This document shows, one piece after another, positions 1-8,456 of a stretch of 64,000 bases of DNA. Origin of the DNA: Chloroflexota bacterium. Lineage in GTDB: Bacteria > Chloroflexota > UBA11872 > UBA12225. Made by a program: the position numbers and the translations under genes. The notes beneath the pieces were generated by a model that worked only from the letters and a program-made list of their open reading frames with translations, searched no databases and was not told the origin of the DNA. Numbering within the stretch: position 1 is the first letter of the stretch; every line of letters begins with the position of its first letter. Location of the stretch: assembly GCA_030447525.1 (NCBI GenBank), contig JAUJOR010000012.1, forward strand, positions 95,286-159,285, written 5' to 3'.

Positions 1-4
1 GCCC

Positions 5-367
5 CTAGGCCCCCCGGCTGACAAAACCGGCCAGGAAGATGGCCAGGATGGCCAGGATCCCCCCCAGGATCCACCACTGGCTCATGTCGGCGCCGATGGC
101 CATCCCCACCGCGCCGACCACCAGGCAGATAATGCCCGCCAGCAGGAGGGTCGAGGCATACGGGCTAGGGGGAACGCCGCCGACGATGTTGTCGTAGTCC
201 GGCGGGCCGAACAGGCTGGTAGACGTTTCCGGGCCGGTCACCGGCGGGGTAGAGATCGGCTCGGGCCCAGGGCGTCCGGCCGCCGGCGGGGTGGGGGATG
301 GAACCGACGCGCGAGCAGCACTCGTTTCCGTCTCGGTCTCCGGCACCGGGGTTGCCGTCGTGGCCAC
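5..367 (-). CDS. Small proline/threonine-rich membrane protein
   Basis: A 120-residue protein of unknown function. Residues 1-70 are rich in Pro, Thr, Ser and Glu and look disordered. Two hydrophobic segments (about 71-91 and 97-116) follow, separated by a short loop with Asp and Ser, so it is probably a two-helix membrane protein with a soluble N-terminal tail. It lies 6 bases after the neighbouring minus-strand gene, so the two are probably co-transcribed. No family is recognised. The intact reading frame, the hydrophobicity pattern and the tight spacing support a real gene. Confidence 0.6.
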   Translation of the reverse strand: MATTATPVPETETETSAARASVPSPTPPAAGRPGPEPISTPPVTGPETSTSLFGPPDYDNIVGGVPPSPYASTLLLAGIICLVVGAVGMAIGADMSQWWILGGILAILAIFLAGFVSRGA

Positions 368-373
368 TCCTGT

Positions 374-769
374 CTACTCCGTAGCGGCGGCCGGCGGCGT
401 CTGAGACGCCTGATCGTCCGGTGACGCCGGTTGCGGCGGGCGGGCGGGGGATGCGTCGCCTTGCGTAGTGCGCTGCTGTAGTCGGGACTTGGGGGTGGCG
501 GTCATGGCCTCCTCCAGCCCAGGAACCTCGATGCCGCAGAAGTTCTGGAGGTCGTAGCCATAGATGTAGACTTTACCCGCCGGGACTTCTTCACCCCCCT
601 CGGCCGGGACGAGCGTACCGCTCTCGGCGTCGACGTAGACCATCTGCCGGCGCAGCCGCTCTCCAGGGAAGTACTTGCGGATCTGCACCCACTTGCGGAC
701 CGGGACGTGCTCGCGGGCCCAGGCGAAGCGGTCTCGATCGAGCAGCCAGTGCTGTACGTTCTGCGCCAT
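374..769 (-). CDS. Conserved-looking hypothetical protein
   Basis: A 131-residue soluble protein with a compact N-terminal part (about 1-90, rich in aromatic and charged residues, e.g. WVQIRKYFPGERLRRQMVYV) and a Pro/Ala/Gln-rich tail. The ATG at 769 is preferred over an upstream GTG at 796 because it follows a clear ribosome binding site (AGGGGCGGA). It is the first gene of a two-gene minus-strand unit with the small membrane protein 6 bases downstream. The function is unknown. Confidence 0.6.
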   Translation of the reverse strand: MAQNVQHWLLDRDRFAWAREHVPVRKWVQIRKYFPGERLRRQMVYVDAESGTLVPAEGGEEVPAGKVYIYGYDLQNFCGIEVPGLEEAMTATPKSRLQQRTTQGDASPARPPQPASPDDQASQTPPAAATE

Positions 770-997
770 TCCGCCCCTAATCGCCAGGGCGACCATAGCA
801 CTTGCTCGAAGGGGGCGTCAATTTCCAGGGGTCAGCACAACAGGCAGGGGCTGCGTACATCCTGCCCCGGGAAGTCGCCTCTCCAGCGGGCTGGCCGCGC
901 CCTGGCCCCGAGCTGCGGGTCTCAGGTCCCGGGTCCTGATCCCTGAGCCCTCAAGGCTGGTTTGCTACCATACAAGGTCATTAACAAGGTCCTTACC

Positions 998-1570
998 ATG
1001 TCAATCCGGATCGTGTTGGCTGATGACGAAGCGCTCATCCGCATGGACGTCAAGGAGATGCTCACCTCCTTAGGCTATGTGGTGGTAGGAGAGGCCGGGG
1101 ACGGGCGCAGCGCGGTCAACCAGGCGCGGGAGCTGCGCCCCGATCTGGTCATCATGGACATCAAGATGCCGGAGCTGGACGGGATCGACGCCGCCCGTAT
1201 CTTGACCGAAGAGGCGATCGCCCCGGTGCTGCTCGTCACCGCCTACAGCGACCACGAGTTGATCGAGCGGGCCAAGCAGGCCGGCGTCGTCGGCTACATC
1301 GTCAAGCCGTTCCAGGAGACCGACCTGGCACCGGCGATCGAGGTATCCATGGCCCGCTACCGCGAGTTTCAGTCCATGCGCCTGGAGCTGGACGATGTGC
1401 GGGAAGCCTTTGACACGCGCAAAGTCGTGGAGCGGGCCAAGGGGCTGTTGATGGACAGCCAGGGTTTGAAGGAGGCCGAGGCCTTCCGCAAGATCCAGCG
1501 ATTGGCCATGAACACGCGTAAGTCCATGCGCGAGGTAGCCGAGGCGATCCTGCTGGCGCACGAGCTGTAG
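998..1570 (+). CDS. Response regulator with ANTAR RNA-binding output domain
   Basis: A 190-residue two-component regulator. The receiver domain (about 1-125) has the acidic pair in LADDEA, the phosphoacceptor Asp in VIMDIKMPELDG, Thr/Ser in LLVTAYS and Lys in YIVKPF. Residues 130-190 form an ANTAR domain (VVERAKGLLMDSQGLKEAEA through RKSMREVAEAIL), which in this family binds paired hairpins in mRNA leaders and prevents termination. It resembles mycobacterial PdtaR and NasT-type regulators. The ATG at 998 has AAGGT 7 bases upstream and fits the family length better than the GTG 36 bases earlier. No partner kinase is nearby, so the signal and targets are unknown. Confidence 0.92.
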   Translation: MSIRIVLADDEALIRMDVKEMLTSLGYVVVGEAGDGRSAVNQARELRPDLVIMDIKMPELDGIDAARILTEEAIAPVLLVTAYSDHELIERAKQAGVVGYIVKPFQETDLAPAIEVSMARYREFQSMRLELDDVREAFDTRKVVERAKGLLMDSQGLKEAEAFRKIQRLAMNTRKSMREVAEAILLAHEL

Positions 1571-1584
1571 CCGGCCGGTACGTC

Positions 1585-4500
1585 GTGCGCCTTTCCCACC
1601 GGCGGCCCCGACCCGGCGCAGCCCGCCGTCTCCAGCCGGCCCTGGGCCCTGCCTCGCTGGCCCTGGCCACCCTGATCTTCTGTTGGAAGCTGCTGTCCGG
1701 GGAACTGGTAGTCATCGGCTACGACACGATGACCTACATGTACCCCTACCGCTTTTTCGCCGCCGCGGCGCTGGGTGAGGGACGCATCCCCCTGTGGAAC
1801 CCGGACATCTACTACGGCGTCCCCTTTCTGGCCAATCTACAGAGCGCCGTGTTCTACCCCCTGCACATCCTGTTCCTCGTGCGTCCCCCCACCGAGGCGA
1901 TGAACTGGTCGGTGATGCTGCACCTGTTCCTGGCCGCCTGGTTCACGTATTTGCTAGGGCGCGTCCTGGCGGGCCTGGATCGGGTCGGGGCCACCGTCGC
2001 CGGGGCCCTCTACGGGCTGGGCGGGTTCGTCGGCTCCCAGGTGGGCCACCTCAATCAGCTCAATGCCGCCGCCTGGCTGCCGGCGGCCCTCCTGGTGGAG
2101 CACCGCGCCCTGGCCGAGCGCCGGCCGCGGTGGATCGCCCTCCTGGCCCTCATCCTGGCCGTGCAGCTCCTGGCGGGCCACGCCCAGGAGTCGTATATGA
2201 CCCTCGTCCTGCTGGCCGGCTACGCCGTCTTCTTCGTCGCCCGGCGGGCCTTTGCCGTGTGGCGCCCCAGCGCCACCTGGAGCTGGACGGTACCCCTGAA
2301 CGGCCGGGCGAACGGCTCAGCCACCGCCGGCCAGGCTCTCCTGGCCCCCACCCCTCCCTCGGCGCTGACGTTGACCCCTGGCTTCACCCCTTTGCCGGCC
2401 GGGTGGCGCGACGTGTGGGGAGAGGCCGTCTGGGCCGCCGGTGCCCTGGTCCTGGCCAGCGCCCTGGCCGGCGCCCTGGCTGCAATGCAGCTCCTGCCCA
2501 CCAACGAGCTCACCGGCCTCTCCATTCGCGCCGCCGGCATGTCGCTGGCCGAGGCCAGCTCCTTCTCCCTGCCCCCCAGGCAGCTCTTCGTCGGGCTCCT
2601 GCCCACCTTTGGCCTGGCGTCGCCGACGAGCAACGAGTACCTCGGATGGGTCGGCTTCGGGGGCCTGACCCTGGCGTTGATGGGGCTGCTGTTCGGCGCC
2701 CGGCGCCCGGCCACCCTGTTCTTCGCCATCGTGCTCGGCGCCAGCTTCTTGCTCGCCCTGGGGAATCACACCCCCGTATTCGAGCGGGTCTTCCACGTCC
2801 CAGGCATGAACCTGTTTCGTGTCCCGGCGCGCTGGCTCCTCTTGACCAGCCTGGCCCTGGCCATCCTCGCCGGCACCGGGCTGGCCGCCCTTCGCCAGAT
2901 GGGGCGTGTGGGCTGGCCGGCGGCCGGGCCCTGGCACCGTCTCACGGCCGCCACCCGCCTGCTGGTCGGGGTGCTCGCCGTGGCCGTGGGCGCCGCCCTG
3001 GCGTGGCCATTGCAGCGCGCCGGGACTGAAGGCTTCCCCCCGGCGCTGCTGGCAATCTGGCTAACCCTGGCCGGCGGGGCCATGGCCCTGGCCTTCCTGT
3101 CACTGGCGGCGGCGCCCAGCAGCTGGCCGGTCGCGCTCTTCGTCCTGTGGGTCTTCGCCGAGCTCTTCGGCGCCAGCCGCAGTCTGGAGTACAACAACCC
3201 CAACCCGCAGGCGGTGTACACCGCCTCTCGCCCGGTGATCGACGCCCTGCGCCAGGGACAGGGCCCCCAGCGGCGCCTGCTCAGTATCGCGGCCACCGGC
3301 TACCACCCGTCCGACGCCGAGGGGCTTGTCGCCGCCCATCGCCATCGCCTCGGCCCCCGCGGCGTCCTGGCCACGTTGATCAACACGAAGTACAAGGAGA
3401 TCCTGAATCCCAACCTGTCCATGGTCTTCGGGCTGCCGACGGTAGACGGCTACGACGGCGGCGTGCTGCCCCTGCGCCGCTACATCACGTTCAAGCGCCT
3501 GGTAGTGCCCCCGGAGGGGAATCTCCCCGACTCCCTCCTGCGCGACCAGCTGCGTCAGCTCCCTCCGGCCGGCCGGCTGCGTCTCCTGGCGGTCTCCGAC
3601 CTGATCCTGGACACCATGGGCGACGCGACCCAGGAGGGCGTCTTCTACGACCTGGCGGCGACCGTCACCTTTGCCGCCGGGGAGTCGCTCCGTTTCACCC
3701 GCCTTTCCAGCGCCTCCCTACAGACGCCCAACTCCGTGGGGACGCCCAACTCGACGGCGCCCCCATACCCCCCCCCGCCGGTGGTCGCCGGCCCGCTGAC
3801 CGCCGTTGGACTGGTCACCTCGCTGGAAGGGGCCCAAGCCGTGCCGGACGGCGCGCCGGTGGCCACGGTGACATTGGGCAACGCCGGCGGGGCCCGCTGG
3901 AGCGCCGATCTCATCGCCGGTCGTGACACAGCCGCCGCCGACCACAGCCCGGCCGCGCGTCACCGCCGGCCTGCCCCCCTCCTACCGGACCGCCCCGGAC
4001 CTTCGGTGTACCTCGCGCGCTTGCCCGTAGACGACGCCCCTGCCGGTCAGGGGGCGACGTGGATCGCCGTGCAGAGCCACCTGCCGGGCGCCGTCGGGCG
4101 CCTGCGCGTCCACGGCATCAGCCTGATCGGCACCTCCCAGCGCTCCTGGCCCGTCACCCTGCTGGGGGAGACGCTCCGGCTCGTCCATCGCTCGGACGTC
4201 AAGCTTTACCGCGACGACGGGGCGCTGCCCCGTGCCTACGTCGCCCCCGCGGCGCGCGCCGTGGACGGCCCCGAAGCCGCCCTGGAGGCCCTGGGGGCCG
4301 AGACCCACCGACCGGACCGCGTCGCCCTCCTGGAGCGCGACCCCGGCCCTCCCCCCCCGACGGCGTCCACCTGGCGCGCCCGCCTGCGCGTGGTGCTGCG
4401 AGACGGGGTGATGGGCTGGCTGGGGATCGACCGTGACCCCCACACGGGCACTGTCCCGGCCGGCCTGGAGCTCCCCGGTGAGGGTGCCCTGCGCGGCGAG

Positions 4501-4848
4501 GCCGAGGCCTCCTCGGCCCCGGCGTCCGGCGTCACCTGGATGGAAGACGCCCCCGAGCGGGTGGTGCTGCGAGTCACCTCGGCCGGGCCGGGGCTGTTGG
4601 TGCTCCGGGACACGTTCTACCCCGGCTGGACGGTGCGGGTGGATGATCAGCCGGCGCCCCTCCTGCGTGCCGACGTCCTGTTCCGCGCCGTGCCTCTCCC
4701 CGCCGGCGACCACACCGTAGAGTTCCGCTATCGTTCGCTCCCCCTGGAGCGGGGCCTCCTTATTGCCGCCGTCGCCGCCGGCCTCACCCTCGCCCTGGCG
4801 GCCCTACCCTGGCGTCGCCCCCTCCCGCCCGCTCCTGACAGGGCATGA
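1585..4848 (+). CDS. YfhO-like polytopic membrane protein
   Basis: A 1087-residue membrane protein. Residues about 20-510 hold a dozen or more hydrophobic helices with the early motif GYDTMTYMYPYRFF and LWNPDIYYGVPFLANLQ, typical of the YfhO / GT-C-like family. Residues about 520-1050 are a large soluble region, and a last helix lies near 1062-1080. YfhO proteins are linked to glycosylation of cell-envelope polymers, in some species lipoteichoic acid, but the substrate here is unknown. It starts with GTG 14 bases after the ANTAR gene and overlaps the next glycosyltransferase by 4 bases (ATGA), which implies translational coupling and a shared role in envelope glycans. Confidence 0.85.
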   Translation: MRLSHRRPRPGAARRLQPALGPASLALATLIFCWKLLSGELVVIGYDTMTYMYPYRFFAAAALGEGRIPLWNPDIYYGVPFLANLQSAVFYPLHILFLVRPPTEAMNWSVMLHLFLAAWFTYLLGRVLAGLDRVGATVAGALYGLGGFVGSQVGHLNQLNAAAWLPAALLVEHRALAERRPRWIALLALILAVQLLAGHAQESYMTLVLLAGYAVFFVARRAFAVWRPSATWSWTVPLNGRANGSATAGQALLAPTPPSALTLTPGFTPLPAGWRDVWGEAVWAAGALVLASALAGALAAMQLLPTNELTGLSIRAAGMSLAEASSFSLPPRQLFVGLLPTFGLASPTSNEYLGWVGFGGLTLALMGLLFGARRPATLFFAIVLGASFLLALGNHTPVFERVFHVPGMNLFRVPARWLLLTSLALAILAGTGLAALRQMGRVGWPAAGPWHRLTAATRLLVGVLAVAVGAALAWPLQRAGTEGFPPALLAIWLTLAGGAMALAFLSLAAAPSSWPVALFVLWVFAELFGASRSLEYNNPNPQAVYTASRPVIDALRQGQGPQRRLLSIAATGYHPSDAEGLVAAHRHRLGPRGVLATLINTKYKEILNPNLSMVFGLPTVDGYDGGVLPLRRYITFKRLVVPPEGNLPDSLLRDQLRQLPPAGRLRLLAVSDLILDTMGDATQEGVFYDLAATVTFAAGESLRFTRLSSASLQTPNSVGTPNSTAPPYPPPPVVAGPLTAVGLVTSLEGAQAVPDGAPVATVTLGNAGGARWSADLIAGRDTAAADHSPAARHRRPAPLLPDRPGPSVYLARLPVDDAPAGQGATWIAVQSHLPGAVGRLRVHGISLIGTSQRSWPVTLLGETLRLVHRSDVKLYRDDGALPRAYVAPAARAVDGPEAALEALGAETHRPDRVALLERDPGPPPPTASTWRARLRVVLRDGVMGWLGIDRDPHTGTVPAGLELPGEGALRGEAEASSAPASGVTWMEDAPERVVLRVTSAGPGLLVLRDTFYPGWTVRVDDQPAPLLRADVLFRAVPLPAGDHTVEFRYRSLPLERGLLIAAVAAGLTLALAALPWRRPLPPAPDRA

Positions 4849-6179
4849 GGCGCACGGGCTTGCGCCTCGTCTTCATTGCCCCCTTCGCCACCCAGCCCAA
4901 GGCCACCACCAGCGCGCGCGTCCGTCCCCTGGCCCGCGCCCTGGCAGATCGGGGGCACACCGTGACCGTCCTCGTCCCACCGTACGACCACCCCCAGGAA
5001 GGGGGACAGACCTACCAGGTGGGAAACGCTCGCGTCGAGGCCCTAGCGGTGGACGCCCGCATCTCCGAGGCCAGCCCGTGGCAGGCCCTGGCGCAGCCAC
5101 TCCTGGCCGGCCAGCTGGTGCGCCGCGCCCTGGCCCTCCATCCGCACGTCGTGCACGTCTTCAAGCCCAAGGCTGTGTCCGGCCTGGCGCAGCTCCTCCT
5201 GTGGTACGGCCGGCCGGCCGCGCCCTTGCTCACGGAGGGGCGCCCGGCCCCCGCACTCGTCCTGGACACCGACGATTGGGAAGGCTTTGGCGGCTGGAAC
5301 GAGTATGAGACCTACCCCTGGTGGCAGAAGGTGGCTTGCGACTGGCAGGAGCGCTGGGGCCTGGAGCACGCCGGGGCCGTGACCGTGGCCAGTCGCACCT
5401 TGGAGGTCCAGGCCTGGAGCCACCGCGTCCCCCCGGCGCGCGTCGCCTACATCCCCAACGGCCTGGCCGCGGAGGACTTCCCCGGCTGGCGCGAGGCCCA
5501 CGGCGCCGGAACCGGGAGGGCGAGTGACGCTGACGGGGAGGCGGGCGCCCCTCTCACGGGGGTGCCGGGCCCCGTTGCAACCGCCCGCGTCCGCTACGGC
5601 CTCGGCGCGGCCCCGGTGCTCCTCCTCTATACCCGCTTCTTCGAGTTCTCCCCGGAGCGCGTGCTGGCCGTCCTAGAGCGTGTCCGCATCGCCGTCCCGG
5701 AGGTCAAGCTCCTGGTGGTTGGCGCCGGAAAGTACGGCCAGGAGCGCCGCCTCCAGGTTCTAGCGCACGCCGCCGGCCTGGCCGGGGCCGTCGTCCTGGC
5801 CGGCTGGCAGGCCCCGGAAGCCTTGCCGGGGGTGCTGTCCACTGCCGACGTGGCCCTGTTCCCCGCCGACGACAACCTGGCTAACCGGGCCAAGTGTTCC
5901 GTCAAGCTCCTGCAGGCCCTCTGGCTGGGCCTGGCGGTGGTCGCCGATCGCGTCGGGCAGTCGGCGGAGTACGTCCAGGACGGGATCAGTGGACTCCTCA
6001 GCGAGCCGGCCGACCCAGCCACCATGGCCGATCTGGCGGTACGCCTCTTACGTGACCCGGCCCTGGCCCGGCGCCTGGGCGCCGCCGGCCGGCGGCGGGC
6101 GGAGCTGGACTTCAACTGGCCCCGCCTCGCGGTTGGCGCCGAGCGGGCCTATGCGGCGGCCCTGGGGAGTACGTCGTAG
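4845..6179 (+). CDS. Glycosyltransferase family 4
   Basis: A 444-residue GT-B glycosyltransferase. The N-terminal acceptor domain starts FIAPFATQPKATTSARVRPL. The C-terminal GT4 donor-binding domain (about 245-430) carries LLVVGAGKYGQERRL, VVLAGWQ and the segment LANRAKCSVKLLQALWLGLA, where the nucleotide-sugar-binding Glu of the usual EX7E motif is not obvious. A low-complexity insert at about 215-245 separates the domains. It is translationally coupled (ATGA overlap) to the upstream YfhO-like protein, which suggests transfer of a sugar to a lipid-linked or surface polymer. Donor and acceptor are unknown. Confidence 0.88.
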   Translation: MRRTGLRLVFIAPFATQPKATTSARVRPLARALADRGHTVTVLVPPYDHPQEGGQTYQVGNARVEALAVDARISEASPWQALAQPLLAGQLVRRALALHPHVVHVFKPKAVSGLAQLLLWYGRPAAPLLTEGRPAPALVLDTDDWEGFGGWNEYETYPWWQKVACDWQERWGLEHAGAVTVASRTLEVQAWSHRVPPARVAYIPNGLAAEDFPGWREAHGAGTGRASDADGEAGAPLTGVPGPVATARVRYGLGAAPVLLLYTRFFEFSPERVLAVLERVRIAVPEVKLLVVGAGKYGQERRLQVLAHAAGLAGAVVLAGWQAPEALPGVLSTADVALFPADDNLANRAKCSVKLLQALWLGLAVVADRVGQSAEYVQDGISGLLSEPADPATMADLAVRLLRDPALARRLGAAGRRRAELDFNWPRLAVGAERAYAAALGSTS

Positions 6180-6189
6180 GCGCGTGAAC

Positions 6190-6360
6190 CAGTCAAAGGT
6201 CTGGCCGGGCGCCGTCATGGGGACGTCCGGTCGCCCGGTGCCCTCTCGGATCAAGCGCGCGCTCTCGACCACGTGGTCGTAGGCGTCGCGGTAGCTGTGG
6301 GGGGTGTTCTTCGCGTCCTCGGAAAGCGCTTCCGTGACAGGGTAACCGAGCCCGGCCAGG
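6190..6360 (-). pseudogene. Possible gene remnant without a start codon
   Basis: The 316-base gap between the glycosyltransferase and the next gene holds no intact gene. One minus-strand frame is open from about 6494 through 6190 and reads like protein (GLGYPVTEALSEDAKNTPHS followed by a stretch ending GQTFDWFTRL). It has no ATG or GTG with a ribosome binding site before the GTG at 6272, and it then runs on antisense to the glycosyltransferase. This looks like the C-terminal leftover of a decayed gene. The family is not recognised. Confidence 0.25.
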
Positions 6361-6495
6361 CCCTGGCGGCAACCAGCCCACCGAGGCGCAGCAGGGCGAT
6401 CACGATCCGGACGGGGGGAGCAGATGGCACAGGCAACCCTTACCAGGCGCCGCCCTCGGCGCGCAAGGGGGCGCTGCGCCCCGGGACTATGGCCC

Positions 6496-6702
6496 TTACA
6501 AATCGATGCTCATGACCTGCACCCGTTGCCGGGCTCGAGGCAGCTCAAGGCGGCGCTTGGCGACAAAGCGCAGCCATAGGCCGCCCCCGGAGACGACCAG
6601 CTCGTACTCTTTTTCCCCCTCCAGGCTGGCGTGAATGAGGCGCACGCGATCTGTCTCGCCGACCGGCAGGTGATCCGCCCTGATGACCACCACTTCGGCC
6701 AT
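6496..6702 (-). CDS. Small conserved-type hypothetical protein
   Basis: A 68-residue basic protein (pattern MAEVVVIRADHLPVGETDRV ... LPRARQRVQVMSIDL), probably beta-rich. The ATG has a good AGGAG ribosome binding site 6 bases upstream. It is transcribed divergently from glcD across a 73-base gap that holds two inverted repeats, so the two may share regulation. The function is unknown. Confidence 0.6.
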   Translation of the reverse strand: MAEVVVIRADHLPVGETDRVRLIHASLEGEKEYELVVSGGGLWLRFVAKRRLELPRARQRVQVMSIDL

Positions 6703-6717
6703 ACCTCGCTCCTAACC

Positions 6718-6749
6718 CTGCATTCCGAATGCAGCTTGTAGCACGCTAC
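6718..6749. promoter_or_regulatory. Two inverted repeats in divergent glcD promoter region
   Basis: Positions 6718-6734 are a perfect palindrome with a 1-base centre (CTGCATTC-C-GAATGCAG). Positions 6738-6749 are a second one (GTAGC-AC-GCTAC). They lie between the divergent start codons at 6702 and 6776, a typical place for an operator controlling glycolate or lactate oxidation genes. No FadR/GntR or other regulator gene is adjacent, so the binding protein is unknown. Confidence 0.5.
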
Positions 6750-6762
6750 CTAGCACCCTGGC

Positions 6763-6768
6763 TATGCT
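6763..6768 (+). promoter_or_regulatory. Candidate -10 box for a leaderless glcD transcript
   Basis: TATGCT lies exactly 7 bases upstream of the glcD ATG at 6776, the spacing of leaderless genes. No Shine-Dalgarno-like sequence precedes that ATG. The -35 region is weak (TTGTAG at a long spacing), so the assignment is tentative and activation by a bound regulator is possible. Confidence 0.35.
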
Positions 6769-6775
6769 ATAGGGT

Positions 6776-8263
6776 ATGGCAACGCCGGTCGCACCACGCG
6801 CCGTTCCCGCCCACGAGATGCCTTCGGGGCAGCCGGGCCGCTGGGGGCGCGGACGGCTCAACGGCGCGGCCATCCTCCCCCCGCCCCTGGTAGGAGAGCT
6901 GCAAGCCATCGTCGGGAAGGACCACGTCCTGTGGCGCCACGACGAGCTTCGCTCGTATGAGTACGACGGCTCCATCGACGTTGGCCATCCCGAGGCCGTC
7001 GTCCTCGTTGGCAGCCGGGACGAAGTGGTAGAGGTGGTCAAGCTGGCCCAGCGGTACGGAAAGCCCGTCGTTCCCCGCGGGGCGGGCACCGGCCTCTCCG
7101 GTGGGGCGGTGCTCAGCCACGGGGGGATCGCCGTCGGCTTCTCCCGCTTGCGCCGCATCTTGGAGATCGACGAGCAAAATCAGCGGGCCGTCTGCGAGCC
7201 GGGTGTCGTCAACCTCGACCTGACTAAGGCAACCACCCCCCTGGGCCTCTACTACGCCCCCGACCCCTCCAGCCAGGGGGCCTGCACCCTGGGGGGCAAC
7301 GTGGCCGAGAACTCCGGGGGGGCCCACTGCCTGGCGTATGGCGTGACGACGAATCACGTCTTGGGGCTGGAGCTGGTGCTCGCCGACGGCTCGGTGGTCA
7401 ACGTCGGCGGGCAGGCCGTGGACGTACCGGGATACGACCTGACGGGCCTGGTGGTTGGCTCCGAGGGCACCTTCGCCATCGTGACCAAGATTACCGTGCG
7501 CCTGATGCGCATCCAGGAGGGCGTGCGCACGCTCCTGGCCACCTTTGACACGATCGACGACGCCAGCCGGGCTACCTCGTCTATCGTCGCCGCCGGGATC
7601 ATCCCCGCGGCCCTGGAGATGATGGATGGCTTGACCATCCAGGCGTTGCAGCGCGCCGGCCACAAGGGACTGCCCTCGGGCGCCCAGGCCGTGCTCCTGG
7701 TGGAGCTAGAGGGGATGCCGGAGGGGTTGAGCGAGTCCACGGCGGCCGTGCAGGACATCCTGTTGCAGTGCGGGGCGGCCGAGATCCGCACCGCCGAGAC
7801 GGCCGATGAGCGCGATCGCCTGTGGAAGGCCCGCAAGGGCGCCCTGGGCGCTTTGGGGCAGATCAAGCCCAACTACTACCTCCAGGACGGCGTCATCCCC
7901 CGCACCCGGCTCTTAGAGGTATTGCGCACCGTCACCGAGGTCAGCGAGCGCTACGGCCTGCCCATCGCCAACGTCTTCCACGCCGGGGATGGCAACATCC
8001 ACCCTTGCATCGTCTTTGATCAGCGCGTCCCGGGCGAGACGGAGAAGGTAGTGGCCGCCGGGGGGGACATCCTGCGCAAGTGCGTGGAGCTGGGGGGCAC
8101 GCTCTCCGGCGAGCATGGCATCGGCCTGGAGAAGCAGGCGTACATGACCTGGATCTTTTCCCCAGTGGACATCGCGGCCATGCTGGCCGCGAAGCGGGCC
8201 TTTGACCCCCAGGGGCTGCTCAATCCGGGCAAGATCTTCCCCAAGGACACACCTGCGCCCTGA
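6776..8263 (+). CDS. glcD: Glycolate oxidase FAD-linked subunit GlcD
   Basis: A 495-residue FAD-binding PCMH-type oxidoreductase that oxidises glycolate (or D-lactate-like 2-hydroxy acids). The FAD domain shows PRGAGTGLSGGAVLSHGGI and GGNVAENSGGAHCL. The C-terminal FAD-oxidase domain has FHAGDGNIHPC, LSGEHGIGLEKQ and the terminal FDPQGLLNPGKIFP signature. Length and motifs are normal. It is the first of three genes in the classical glcDEF order, whose products form a membrane-associated complex passing electrons to quinone. The N-terminal ~30 residues are a non-conserved extension. Regulation probably acts at the inverted repeats just upstream. Confidence 0.96.
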   Translation: MATPVAPRAVPAHEMPSGQPGRWGRGRLNGAAILPPPLVGELQAIVGKDHVLWRHDELRSYEYDGSIDVGHPEAVVLVGSRDEVVEVVKLAQRYGKPVVPRGAGTGLSGGAVLSHGGIAVGFSRLRRILEIDEQNQRAVCEPGVVNLDLTKATTPLGLYYAPDPSSQGACTLGGNVAENSGGAHCLAYGVTTNHVLGLELVLADGSVVNVGGQAVDVPGYDLTGLVVGSEGTFAIVTKITVRLMRIQEGVRTLLATFDTIDDASRATSSIVAAGIIPAALEMMDGLTIQALQRAGHKGLPSGAQAVLLVELEGMPEGLSESTAAVQDILLQCGAAEIRTAETADERDRLWKARKGALGALGQIKPNYYLQDGVIPRTRLLEVLRTVTEVSERYGLPIANVFHAGDGNIHPCIVFDQRVPGETEKVVAAGGDILRKCVELGGTLSGEHGIGLEKQAYMTWIFSPVDIAAMLAAKRAFDPQGLLNPGKIFPKDTPAP

Positions 8264-8355
8264 GGGCCGCCCCTGGGACGCCGCCCCGGGAGGTTTTGTT
8301 CCATCTAGGGTCATCTGGGGCCATCTGGGGAAGGTAAGATCTTATGCGCCATTTG

Positions 8356-8429
8356 GTCCTGGCCCGCCAGGTCTTCGCCCGCCGGGCTCTGGGCCACCAG
8401 GCTCTGGCCACGGGGCTTTGGGCCACCGG
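8356..8429. repeat. Five imperfect 15-bp tandem repeats between glcD and glcE
   Basis: Units at 8356-8370, 8371-8385, 8386-8400, 8401-8414 and 8415-8429 share a G(C/T)-C-T-T/C-G-G-CC-CC-(A/G)G pattern, for example GCTCTGGGCCACCAG. They end 27 bases before the likely glcE start. Just upstream is a second short duplication, TCATCTGGGGCCATCTGGGG. They may affect expression of glcE relative to glcD, or be neutral slippage products. Confidence 0.7.
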
Positions 8430-8456
8430 GCTCAAGTACCGAGAGAGCTCCTACCA

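Noticed and set aside
8202..8456. N-terminal 85 codons of the open frame containing glcE
   Set aside because: They overlap glcD and the tandem repeats, lack any conserved motif and would give an abnormally long protein.
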